In this document: in pieces, positions 1-7,393 of the stretch
How positions within the stretch are numbered: the stretch's first letter is position 1
Layout: every line of letters begins with the position of its first letter
NCBI GenBank assembly: GCA_002448495.1
Contig: DJYL01000148.1
Span: 1-13,996, forward strand
DNA: 13,996 bases
Source: Pseudoselenomonas ruminantium
GTDB lineage: Bacteria > Bacillota > Negativicutes > Selenomonadales > Selenomonadaceae
Direction: 5' to 3'
The notes under the pieces: model-generated
Database searches by the model: none
What the model saw: only the letters and a program-made list of their open reading frames with translations
Told to the model about the DNA's origin: nothing
Position numbers and translations under genes: made by a program

Positions 1-1120
1 GTTTTTGACTGTCGTGATTCAGCTAGTGGTCATTAAGCGGCATTTGGATACCTTTATCCTGCCGATTATCTTGATGTTGGTGAGTATTGGTCTGGTGGAA
101 ATTGCCCGGCTGAAGCCGGCATTGTTGCTGCGGCAGATGCAATGGCTGTGCATAGCCATGCTGGTCATGTTCATGGTTATCCGCCTATGGCCGAGGATAA
201 AACGCATGCTCAACTACCCCTATCTGCTGGGGATTGGCTGTGTGCTTCTTTTGGGCCTGCCGCTCATCTTTGGTACGGAAATTGGAGGCAGTAAGAATTG
301 GCTGGTATTAGGCCCGGTATCGTTGCAGCCTTCGGAGTTTGGCAAAATCGTGCTGCTGTTTTTTCTGGCCGCCTATCTTTCTGACCATCGGCGGGTTCTA
401 AGTTTGCCCGCACATAAATTTTTCTTTCTGCGTCTGCCGTCCCTGCGTTTTATCGCGCCCCTTATTTGCATTTGGGGCATGGCGGTGCTCATGTTCGTTG
501 TGGAAAAGGATTTGGGTTCGGCTCTGTTGTTCTTCGGTATGGCGGTGCTTATGACCTATATGGCTACAGGCAGTAAGTCCTATGTGTTTTTGGCATTGGC
601 TTTTATGGGCGTGGCTGCGGCAACAAGCTATGCGATGTTTGGTCATGTGCGGGTGCGCTTTGATATCTGGCTTGACCCTTGGGCCGACCCTAACGGCATG
701 GCTTATCAGGTGGTACAGTCGCTCTTTGCCATTGGCACGGGCGGTTTGTGGGGGACGGGCTTTGGTTTTGGTCATCCCGGTTTTATCCCTGAGGTGCATA
801 CGGATTTCATTTTCTCGGCTATTGTGGAGGAAATGGGGCTGGCCGCAGGTTTGATGCTGATTGTCTGCTATGCCCTGCTGTTCTGGCGGGGGATAAAAGG
901 TGCGCTGAAGCTGAAAAATGCCAGTGAGGCATTATTGATGGCAGGCTGTGGCGTGTTGCTCCTGTTGCAGATGTTTATCATTGTTGCCGGTGTGACCAAG
1001 TTCCTGCCGCTTACGGGCATAACCTTGCCTTTTGTAAGCTATGGCGGCAGTTCCATGGTTTCCAGCTTTATTTTACTGGCCATGCTGTTATCATTAACCA
1101 AGGAGCAGAAAAATGTCTGA
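1..1120 (+). CDS. SEDS-family peptidoglycan glycosyltransferase (FtsW/RodA type), 5' end cut by window
   Basis: Membrane enzyme that polymerises lipid II into glycan strands, working with a class B penicillin-binding protein. The reading frame is open to the left edge. The first possible start is TTG at 5, but it has no room for a visible ribosome binding site and the family usually has more N-terminal sequence, so I treat the gene as truncated. Counting from the TTG, visible signatures are PSEF (109-112), EKDLGSALLF (167-176), the WLDPWADPNG loop followed by YQVVQSL, HTDFIF with the probable catalytic Asp at 267, and the C-terminal TGITLPFVSYGGSS block. About nine hydrophobic segments remain. 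Its stop overlaps the next gene, a class B PBP, by 8 bases (ATGTCTGA), implying coupled translation and partnership. Whether it acts in division (FtsW) or elongation (RodA) cannot be decided here. Confidence 0.93.
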   Translation, partial: FLTVVIQLVVIKRHLDTFILPIILMLVSIGLVEIARLKPALLLRQMQWLCIAMLVMFMVIRLWPRIKRMLNYPYLLGIGCVLLLGLPLIFGTEIGGSKNWLVLGPVSLQPSEFGKIVLLFFLAAYLSDHRRVLSLPAHKFFFLRLPSLRFIAPLICIWGMAVLMFVVEKDLGSALLFFGMAVLMTYMATGSKSYVFLALAFMGVAAATSYAMFGHVRVRFDIWLDPWADPNGMAYQVVQSLFAIGTGGLWGTGFGFGHPGFIPEVHTDFIFSAIVEEMGLAAGLMLIVCYALLFWRGIKGALKLKNASEALLMAGCGVLLLLQMFIIVAGVTKFLPLTGITLPFVSYGGSSMVSSFILLAMLLSLTKEQKNV

Positions 1121-2510
1121 TTGGAAGTTAAGACGGCAGATTGTGCAGGTTGGTGCTTTTCTGCTCGTCATGGTGGCTGTGCTTTCCCTTTATATTAGCT
1201 ATTTAGTGATATGGGAAGGGAAAGAACTGGCTGAAAATCCGTTGAATATGCGGGCGGCTGCTGCGAAGGCTGATATACGCCGGGGAACGATTTTTGATGC
1301 TCATGGCAGGATATTGGCGCAGACGCAGAATGATGGCTCCCGAACATACCCCTTGGGACAAGTTATGGCTCATCTTACCGGATATAATGGAGAAAATATC
1401 GGCAGTGCAGGTCTGGAAGGTCATGCCAACAGGGAACTGTTGGGACTGACCGCCGATATGAGCCGCTTGGGGCCTGTTGCGCAGCTTTTACAGACGGACA
1501 GGGGCAATGACATTAAGACCACCATAGAAGCAGATGCACAGCAGGCAGCTTATGACGGACTGGCCGGCCGCAAGGGAGCGGTTGTGGTTCTGGATGCAGA
1601 TACCGGTGCAGTGCTGGCTATGGTCAGCTCTCCTGCTTATGACCCCAACAATGTGGAGGCGAAATGGAAGGAACTTTCCCAGTCTGCCGATGGCGCACTC
1701 TTGAACCGCACGGTGCAGGGGCTGTATCCGCCGGGGTCTACCGTCAAACCCATGATTGCCGATGCAGCGCTGACCGAAGGGGTTACGAACGAACAGGAGA
1801 TTTTTGATTGCACAGGTGTTCTGGATGTGGGTGGTGGACATTCCATTCAGGAAAGCCATGGGGAAGTTCACAACAAAGTGGATTTGCGGAAAGCCCTTAC
1901 GGAATCCTGTAATGTGACTTTTGGCACATTAGGTATGCGCCTTGGCGATGATAAACTGAAAAAAGTCTTTAATCGTTTTGGTTTTGACAAGTCCATTGGC
2001 GGGGAAATCGTTATGACCAGTTCCCATCTGCCGGACTTCGGCAGTTTGGGAAGCGGTGATCAGGCACAGACAGCCATTGGTCAGAGTTCACTTTTGGTTA
2101 CGCCTATGCACATGGCTATGATGGCTTCAGCATTTGTCCATGGTGGCGTAGTGATGAAACCCTATCTCGTGCAGGAGGTTGTTACTCCCGGTGGTTTGGT
2201 GGTACATAGTGCCAGTCCCGAAAAGTGGCTGACAGCAACTACGGAGAACATGGCGGCCAAGATTTACAGTTATATGGAAGATGTGGTCACCAAGGGCACC
2301 GGCAAAGCGGCGCAGGTCAGCGGCGTGGAAGTGGCTGGCAAGACCGGTACGGCAGAGAATCCGCAGGGCGAAGACCATGCCTGGTTTATCGGAACCGCCA
2401 AACTGCGCAATCGCAATATTGCCTTTGCCATCATTGTGGAAAACGGTGGCGGCGGCGGCAAAGTAGCAGCACCAATAGCCCGAAAAATAATCCTGAGTTT
2501 ACAGAACTAA
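1113..2510 (+). CDS. pbpA: Class B penicillin-binding protein (peptidoglycan transpeptidase)
   Basis: Membrane-anchored D,D-transpeptidase that cross-links peptidoglycan; family knowledge pairs it with the SEDS polymerase just upstream. The protein has 465 residues: a short cytoplasmic N-terminus, one membrane segment (about 13-35), the RRGTIFDAHGRILA motif (56-69) of the N-terminal pedestal, then the transpeptidase domain. All three active-site motifs are intact: STVK with nucleophile Ser209, SCN (265-267) and KTGT (410-413). It is shorter than PBP2/MrdA or SpoVD proteins and lacks C-terminal PASTA domains; size and context resemble actinobacterial PbpA and its clostridial relatives. The ATG at 1113 has an AGGAG at 1101-1105 and overlaps the SEDS stop. 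The gene symbol rests on context and is less sure than the family. A PASTA kinase follows 37 bases later. Confidence 0.93.
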   Translation: MSDWKLRRQIVQVGAFLLVMVAVLSLYISYLVIWEGKELAENPLNMRAAAAKADIRRGTIFDAHGRILAQTQNDGSRTYPLGQVMAHLTGYNGENIGSAGLEGHANRELLGLTADMSRLGPVAQLLQTDRGNDIKTTIEADAQQAAYDGLAGRKGAVVVLDADTGAVLAMVSSPAYDPNNVEAKWKELSQSADGALLNRTVQGLYPPGSTVKPMIADAALTEGVTNEQEIFDCTGVLDVGGGHSIQESHGEVHNKVDLRKALTESCNVTFGTLGMRLGDDKLKKVFNRFGFDKSIGGEIVMTSSHLPDFGSLGSGDQAQTAIGQSSLLVTPMHMAMMASAFVHGGVVMKPYLVQEVVTPGGLVVHSASPEKWLTATTENMAAKIYSYMEDVVTKGTGKAAQVSGVEVAGKTGTAENPQGEDHAWFIGTAKLRNRNIAFAIIVENGGGGGKVAAPIARKIILSLQN

Positions 2511-2547
2511 TGTTATATAGAATAAGCCTTGGGGAAGGAGAAATTCA

Positions 2548-4308
2548 ATGAACCAGCGTGTCTTGGACAATCGATACGAATTGCAGGAACTTATTGGCGG
2601 CGGCGGTATGGCTGACGTGTATAAAGCCAGAGATATCCTGCTTGACCGCATTGTGGCGGTGAAAATCCTCCATGAACAATTTAAGCGGGATACGGAGTTT
2701 ATCCAAAAGTTCCACAGGGAAGCACAGGCTGCAGCCAAATTATCTCATCCGAATATCGTCAATATCTATGATGTCGGTGTAATGGGCGATGACCATTATA
2801 TTGTCATGGAATATGTACCCGGCAGCACCTTGAAGGACCGCATCAAGCAGGAAGGTCATTTAAGTGTAGAGGACGCACTGCGGGTAGCCAAAGATATTGC
2901 CAGTGCACTGGCTCATGCTCATGCCAATAATCTGGTGCATTGTGACATCAAACCACATAATATCCTGATGATGCCGGATGGCAGCGCCAAGGTTGCCGAT
3001 TTTGGCATTGCCCGGGCCGTGACGGAATCCACCATGACCTATACGGGAAATGTGGTGGGCTCGGTGCATTATTTCTCTCCGGAGCAGGCCAAGGGAACCA
3101 TGATTACACCGCGTTCCGATGTATATGCTCTGGGCGTGGTCTTGTATGAAATGCTGACTGGTCAATTGCCGTTTACAGGGGAAACGCCGGTGAGCATTGC
3201 CATGAAGCATTTGCAGGAACAGCCTCGTTCGGTGCGCCAGCTTGATGAGTCCATTCCGCCGGTGGTAGAGGCCATTGTGGCCAGAGCCATGCAGAAGGAC
3301 GCTAATATGCGGCCGAGCAGCAGCGAATTGGTTCAAGACATTGCACAGGCACAGCAGATGATTGGTGGTTTTGGTACTGGCACAGTTGATCCCTATGCTA
3401 CGCAGATTCTGCCCCGCATAAAGGAATCTATGCCCGTGAGCCGCAGCGATCGTTATGCGCAGCCGGTATACGAGGAAGAAGAACCGGCAGAAAAATCCGT
3501 TTTCAAGTCGAAGAAGTTTGTCGCAGGTCTGGTACTGGTGCTGATGATGGGCTTCTTTGTCGGTGCTTTTTTGAGCTTCGGCAAATTCTGGAGTACGGCG
3601 GAAGTGGAAGTGCCGGATGTTACCGGCAAACAGATGACTTTGGCCAAGCAGATTTTGGAAGATAAACGCCTGCGGGTTAAGATAGATGAAGAATTTAGTG
3701 CGGATGTTCCTGCCGGTATGGTGATTTCGCAGGATCCCGAGGGCGGTGCCAAGGTCAAAGAGGAACGCACGATTACCATTAAGGTCAGCAAGGGCGGCGA
3801 AAATATCGAAATGCCCGATGTGCGCGGCTTAAAACAGGCAGATGCCATTGCCAAAATCGAAAAGATGGGCTTAAAGGTAGGCCGTATTTCGGAGCGCACT
3901 TCCGATGAGGAAGAAGCTGGTGTGGTCATTGCTTCCGACCCGCGGGCAGGTACCCGGGTAACGAAAGGCGAAACCGTTGATTTGGTTATCAGCAAGGGCA
4001 AGAAAGAAAAGAAGGCCTCTGTGCCGGATGTAACCGGACTGCCGTTGGAAGCTGCCCGTAAGACGCTGACCAGTGCAGGCTTCAAGGTTGGCAGTGTGGA
4101 AAAGAAGGCCAGCAGGCAGGCCGCAGGTACGGTTATCAGCCAAAGTCCCAGCGGCGGTGCAGAAGCGCTTTCCGGTGAATCCATTCATCTTGTGGTAGCC
4201 GAAGTTGGCAAGGCCGATGAGGATAAGACGGATAATACAACGAAAAAAGACAGTGGCAAGCAGGAGACAGCCGCGCCTAAGCCGAATGAAACGACAAAGA
4301 GCCGTTAA
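2548..4308 (+). CDS. prkC: Membrane Ser/Thr protein kinase with three PASTA domains (PrkC/PknB/StkP type)
   Basis: Sensor kinase that phosphorylates cell-wall, division and translation proteins; the extracellular PASTA repeats bind muropeptides or lipid II in characterised relatives. In 586 residues: kinase domain about 10-270 with glycine loop GGGGMADV (17-24), Lys39 in VAVK, Glu58, catalytic loop HCDIKPHN (131-138, Asp133), DFG (151-153) and SPE (177-179). The activation loop holds Thr162, Thr164 and Thr166, positions autophosphorylated in relatives. A juxtamembrane linker (about 271-322) precedes one membrane helix (about 324-346). PASTA repeats lie at about 353-415, 420-484 and 489-551, followed by a Lys/Thr-rich tail. 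The catalytic loop reads HCD where most kinases have HRD. The start has AAGGAG at 2535-2540, seven bases before the ATG. No PP2C phosphatase gene is in view; it may lie left of the window. rsgA follows 29 bases on. Confidence 0.96.
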   Translation: MNQRVLDNRYELQELIGGGGMADVYKARDILLDRIVAVKILHEQFKRDTEFIQKFHREAQAAAKLSHPNIVNIYDVGVMGDDHYIVMEYVPGSTLKDRIKQEGHLSVEDALRVAKDIASALAHAHANNLVHCDIKPHNILMMPDGSAKVADFGIARAVTESTMTYTGNVVGSVHYFSPEQAKGTMITPRSDVYALGVVLYEMLTGQLPFTGETPVSIAMKHLQEQPRSVRQLDESIPPVVEAIVARAMQKDANMRPSSSELVQDIAQAQQMIGGFGTGTVDPYATQILPRIKESMPVSRSDRYAQPVYEEEEPAEKSVFKSKKFVAGLVLVLMMGFFVGAFLSFGKFWSTAEVEVPDVTGKQMTLAKQILEDKRLRVKIDEEFSADVPAGMVISQDPEGGAKVKEERTITIKVSKGGENIEMPDVRGLKQADAIAKIEKMGLKVGRISERTSDEEEAGVVIASDPRAGTRVTKGETVDLVISKGKKEKKASVPDVTGLPLEAARKTLTSAGFKVGSVEKKASRQAAGTVISQSPSGGAEALSGESIHLVVAEVGKADEDKTDNTTKKDSGKQETAAPKPNETTKSR

Positions 4309-4337
4309 GTTGATGGATTGAATAGGGAGGAGCATTT

Positions 4338-5240
4338 ATGCGACTGGAAGAAGGCCGGGTAATCAAGGCCTATAACAGCTTCTTCTATGTACAGACGGAA
4401 AACGAACTGGTCTCCTGTAAACTGCGGGGCAAGTTCAAAAAGACCCGCAAAAGTCAGGGCGTGGTGCCCGGCGATAAGGTGCTTATCGCAAAGCTATCCG
4501 ATGGTACGGGCGTGGTGGAAGAACAGCTGCCGCGAGACAGTCTGCTGCGCCGTCCGGCTGTAGCCAATGTCACGCAGGTAATTCTGACTTTTGCGGCTGC
4601 CCAGCCGGATTTGCATCCGCTGCTCTTAAACCGTTTTTTGGTGCTGGCCGAGTGGTCGGGATTAAAGAATATCCTGATCTGTGTGAATAAGACGGATTTG
4701 TACCGTGGTGACCGTGCCGCTTTTTTGCAGCTCTATGAGCAGGCAGGTTACCGGGTTCTGCGCGTGTCGGCCAAGGAAAATCTGGGCATTGCTGAATTGC
4801 GGCAGGTGCTGTCCGGCGAGACCACGGTCTTTGCCGGGCCGTCCGGTGTGGGTAAGTCCTCGCTTCTCAATGCGCTTGATGCTAATTTATCCTTAGCGAC
4901 AGGACAGGTCAGTGATAAGATTAAGCGGGGACGGCATACTACCCGCGTAGCCGAGCTTTTGCCTTATGAACAAGGCTTTATCGTGGATACACCGGGCTTT
5001 AGTGCTATGGAGTTAGGTGAAATTCCACTCGCTGAACTGGCAAACTTTTTCCCTGAATTCCGTCCCTATCTGGGGCAGTGCCGCTTTGCTCCCTGCAGTC
5101 ACACCCATGAGCCGGACTGCGGCATTAAAGAAGCTTTGGCAGCCGGGAAAATTTCAAATGAGCGTTATGAAGCCTATCAGGCCATATACAAAGAAATTCA
5201 GGAAGCGCAACAAATGAAACGAAAGAAGGAATATAAATGA
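4338..5240 (+). CDS. rsgA: Ribosome small subunit-dependent GTPase RsgA (YjeQ/YloQ)
   Basis: GTPase that helps mature the 30S ribosomal subunit. The 300-residue protein shows the circularly permuted G-motif order typical of the family: an N-terminal OB-fold (about 1-70), G4 NKTD (117-120), G1 GPSGVGKS (167-174), G2 RGRHTTR (197-203) and G3 DTPG (217-220). The C-terminal zinc-binding module carries Cys248, Cys253, His255 and Cys261. No key residue is missing. The ATG at 4338 has GGGAGGAG at 4325-4332. The stop overlaps the start of rpe in an ATGA (5237-5240), so the two are probably translationally coupled. The prkC-rsgA-rpe order is common in Firmicutes, and RsgA (CpgA/YloQ) is a known PrkC substrate in Bacillus, which fits their adjacency. 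Confidence 0.97.
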   Translation: MRLEEGRVIKAYNSFFYVQTENELVSCKLRGKFKKTRKSQGVVPGDKVLIAKLSDGTGVVEEQLPRDSLLRRPAVANVTQVILTFAAAQPDLHPLLLNRFLVLAEWSGLKNILICVNKTDLYRGDRAAFLQLYEQAGYRVLRVSAKENLGIAELRQVLSGETTVFAGPSGVGKSSLLNALDANLSLATGQVSDKIKRGRHTTRVAELLPYEQGFIVDTPGFSAMELGEIPLAELANFFPEFRPYLGQCRFAPCSHTHEPDCGIKEALAAGKISNERYEAYQAIYKEIQEAQQMKRKKEYK

Positions 5241-5881
5241 TTAAGATTGCACCCTCCATTTTGTCGGCAGATTTTGCTCATCTGGCAGACGAAGTAAAGA
5301 AGGTTACGGATGCCGGTGCTGAATATATCCATATTGATGTTATGGACGGCAGCTTTGTGCCGAATATCACTTTAGGCTCATTGGTGGTCAAATCTTTGCG
5401 CCCGACCAGCAAGGCGGTTTTTGATGTACATCTCATGGTGGAACATCCGGAAACCCATATTGAAACCTTTGCTGAAGCAGGCGCGAATATCATTACCTTT
5501 CATTGGGAAGCTGCCCGTCACCATCACCGCATCATTCAGCAGATTAAGGCCGCCGGCTGCAAGGCCGGTATTGCGCTGAATCCAGGTACGCCGCTTTCCA
5601 TGATTGAAGAAATTCTGCCCGATGTGGACATGGTGCTGATTATGACGGTTAACCCCGGTTTTGGCGGACAGAAGTTTATCGAATCACAGCTGGAAAAGAT
5701 TCATATGCTTTACCATACGATTAAGGATATGGGCTTTACCTGCGATATCGAAGTGGATGGCGGCATCAATGCCGAAACCAGCAAACTGGTGCAGGAGGCC
5801 GGTGCCAATGTATTGGTAGCAGGTTCGGCTGTTTATGGTGCTGAAGATGTGGCCGCAGCGATTAAGGCTATTCGTGGTTAA
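5237..5881 (+). CDS. rpe: Ribulose-phosphate 3-epimerase
   Basis: Cytosolic enzyme interconverting D-ribulose 5-phosphate and D-xylulose 5-phosphate in the non-oxidative pentose phosphate pathway. The 214-residue length is normal for this single TIM-barrel enzyme. Seen in sequence: IAPSILSADF at 4-13, the metal and catalytic motif HIDVMDG (32-38, His32 and Asp34), His65 in DVHLMVE, the phosphate loop NPGFGGQ (139-145), and DGGIN (174-178) whose Asp174 is the second catalytic acid. The start overlaps the rsgA stop by 4 bases, and GAAAGAAGGA at 5221-5230 provides the ribosome binding site. Its presence beside prkC and rsgA is a conserved Firmicute arrangement with no obvious biochemical reason. 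queC starts 17 bases downstream. Confidence 0.97.
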   Translation: MIKIAPSILSADFAHLADEVKKVTDAGAEYIHIDVMDGSFVPNITLGSLVVKSLRPTSKAVFDVHLMVEHPETHIETFAEAGANIITFHWEAARHHHRIIQQIKAAGCKAGIALNPGTPLSMIEEILPDVDMVLIMTVNPGFGGQKFIESQLEKIHMLYHTIKDMGFTCDIEVDGGINAETSKLVQEAGANVLVAGSAVYGAEDVAAAIKAIRG

Positions 5882-5898
5882 GTGAGGAGAGGTAAGAA

Positions 5899-6585
5899 AT
5901 GGCAAAAGAAAAGGCAGTAGTCCTGCTATCTGGTGGTCTGGACAGCTGCACCTGTATGGCTGTGGCTAAGGAAGCAGGCTATGAGGTTTATCCCATCAGT
6001 TTCAACTATCATCAGCGCCACAGCATTGAGCTGGAGGGCGCGAAGAAAATTGCAAACTTCTACAATGTGCCCAAGCATTTGATTATCGAAACCAATATGG
6101 AGGCCATTGGCGGTTCGGCGCTGACCGACAGCCAGATTGATGTACCGGATGGAGATGTAAACCGGGAGGATGTGCCCATCACCTATGTACCCGCCCGGAA
6201 TCTGATTTTCCTGTCTTATGCTATGGCCTATGCGGAAGTTGTGGGAGCAACCCATGTTTATATCGGTGTAAATTCCATAGATTACTCCGGCTATCCGGAC
6301 TGCCGTCCGGAATTTATCCAGAAGTTCCAGTCCTTGGCTGATTATGCCACCACGGCTACGGCAGTTAAGGGCACGAAAATCACGATTGAAACGCCGCTGC
6401 AGGATTTGTCCAAAAAGGAAATCGTGCAGTTAGGCTCGAAACTTGGCGCACCATTGCAGTTTACCCATAGCTGCTACAAGGGCGGAGAAAAGGCCTGTGG
6501 TGTCTGCGACAGCTGCAAACTGCGCCTGCAGGGCTTTGCCGAAGCCGGCGTAGAAGACTCGGTAGAATACGAAACGAGGAACTAA
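5899..6585 (+). CDS. queC: 7-cyano-7-deazaguanine synthase QueC
   Basis: ATP-dependent enzyme converting 7-carboxy-7-deazaguanine and ammonia to preQ0, the precursor of the tRNA wobble nucleoside queuosine. The 228 residues begin with the PP-loop SGGLDS (11-16) for ATP pyrophosphatase chemistry. Other family signatures are FNYHQRHSIE (35-44), TYVPARN (95-101), GVNSIDYSGYPDCRP (123-137) and a C-terminal zinc site of Cys192, Cys200, Cys203 and Cys206 (GEKACGVCDSC). A GAGGAGAGG at 5884-5892 precedes the ATG. folE2, the first enzyme of the same pathway, starts one base after the queC stop, supporting the assignment. queD, queE and the later genes are not in the window. No preQ1 riboswitch fits in the 17-base gap upstream, so expression probably depends on readthrough from upstream. 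Confidence 0.97.
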   Translation: MAKEKAVVLLSGGLDSCTCMAVAKEAGYEVYPISFNYHQRHSIELEGAKKIANFYNVPKHLIIETNMEAIGGSALTDSQIDVPDGDVNREDVPITYVPARNLIFLSYAMAYAEVVGATHVYIGVNSIDYSGYPDCRPEFIQKFQSLADYATTATAVKGTKITIETPLQDLSKKEIVQLGSKLGAPLQFTHSCYKGGEKACGVCDSCKLRLQGFAEAGVEDSVEYETRN

Positions 6586-6586
6586 A

Positions 6587-7372
6587 ATGCAGGACGTACA
6601 AAACCGCCAGGATAAACGCGGTATTGCCATCCAGAAGGTAGGCATTAAGGAAGCCCATCTGCCCTTTCTGATTAAGACCAAAGAGGGCGGCTATCAGCAG
6701 GTACTCGCAAGAGTGCGCTTTACGGTAGCTCTGCCGAGCCAGTACAAGGGTACGCATATGAGCCGTTTTTTGGAAATTCTGATGCCTTGGAGCAAAAAGC
6801 CGCTGGCGGAAACGGAAATGGAAGCCATGCTGTCCGAGGCTTTGGAGCGGCTGGAGGCACATTCTGCGGAAGTGGAGCTTTCCTTCAAGTATTTTGTGGA
6901 TAAGGTAGCCCCCGTAAGCCACCGCACTTCCGTGCTGGATTTGGACTGCTGTTTCACGGGGCGCAAGGAAAAGAACAAGCCGATGGAATTTCAGCTGGGG
7001 GTGGAGGTTCCCTTTACTTCCCTTTGTCCCTGCAGCAAGGAAATTTCCAGCTATGGCGCGCACAATCAGCGTTCTGTGGCCCGCATTCAACTGCGCTTCA
7101 AGGATGGTTATGACTGCATCTATATTGAGGATTTGGCTGAGTTGGTGGAAAAACAAGGGTCGTCGCCCATTTATCCGCTCCTCAAGCGGGAGGATGAGAA
7201 ATTTGTCACCGAAGCCGCTTATGAAAATCCCAAGTTTGTGGAGGATATTCTGCGGGACACGGTACTGGTTTTGCGTGATATTGAAGGCTTAGGCTGGTTT
7301 TCCGTGGAATGTGAGAACTATGAGTCCATTCACAATCACAGTGCTTATGCGGCACATGAGGAAGAACTATAA
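6587..7372 (+). CDS. folE2: GTP cyclohydrolase I, type IB (FolE2/MptA family)
   Basis: Converts GTP to 7,8-dihydroneopterin triphosphate, the first step of both queuosine and folate synthesis; adjacency to queC points to queuosine here. The 261-residue protein opens with the family hallmark DVQNRQDKRGIAIQKVGIK and carries the active-site segment TSLCPCSKEISSYGAHNQRS. Cys147 is the likely metal ligand, with Cys149 two residues on; His159 and Glu202 sit where other ligands are expected in this family. Type IB enzymes do not strictly need zinc and in some bacteria are made under zinc limitation, but no Zur-like site is visible and the gene sits one base after queC, so it is more likely the housekeeping form (inference). 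The ATG at 6587 uses CGAGGA at 6575-6580, inside queC. QueF was considered and excluded: its motifs are absent. Confidence 0.94.
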   Translation: MQDVQNRQDKRGIAIQKVGIKEAHLPFLIKTKEGGYQQVLARVRFTVALPSQYKGTHMSRFLEILMPWSKKPLAETEMEAMLSEALERLEAHSAEVELSFKYFVDKVAPVSHRTSVLDLDCCFTGRKEKNKPMEFQLGVEVPFTSLCPCSKEISSYGAHNQRSVARIQLRFKDGYDCIYIEDLAELVEKQGSSPIYPLLKREDEKFVTEAAYENPKFVEDILRDTVLVLRDIEGLGWFSVECENYESIHNHSAYAAHEEEL

Positions 7373-7393
7373 CTATCCCAAGGGACGGTTTGC

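Noticed and set aside
3453..4184. Long open frame on the - strand opposite the PASTA region of the kinase gene
   Set aside because: It runs opposite a well-supported gene, shows no recognisable domain and is explained by codon bias and the PASTA repeats; the same holds for - strand frames at 6461-7156 and 8463-9164.
5882..5898. preQ1 riboswitch ahead of queC
   Set aside because: The gap is only 17 bases and consists of the ribosome binding site region.
6587..7372. QueF (preQ0 reductase) for the gene after queC
   Set aside because: The N-terminal DVQNRQDKRGIAIQKVG signature and SLCPCSKEIS active site are those of FolE2, and QueF motifs are lacking.
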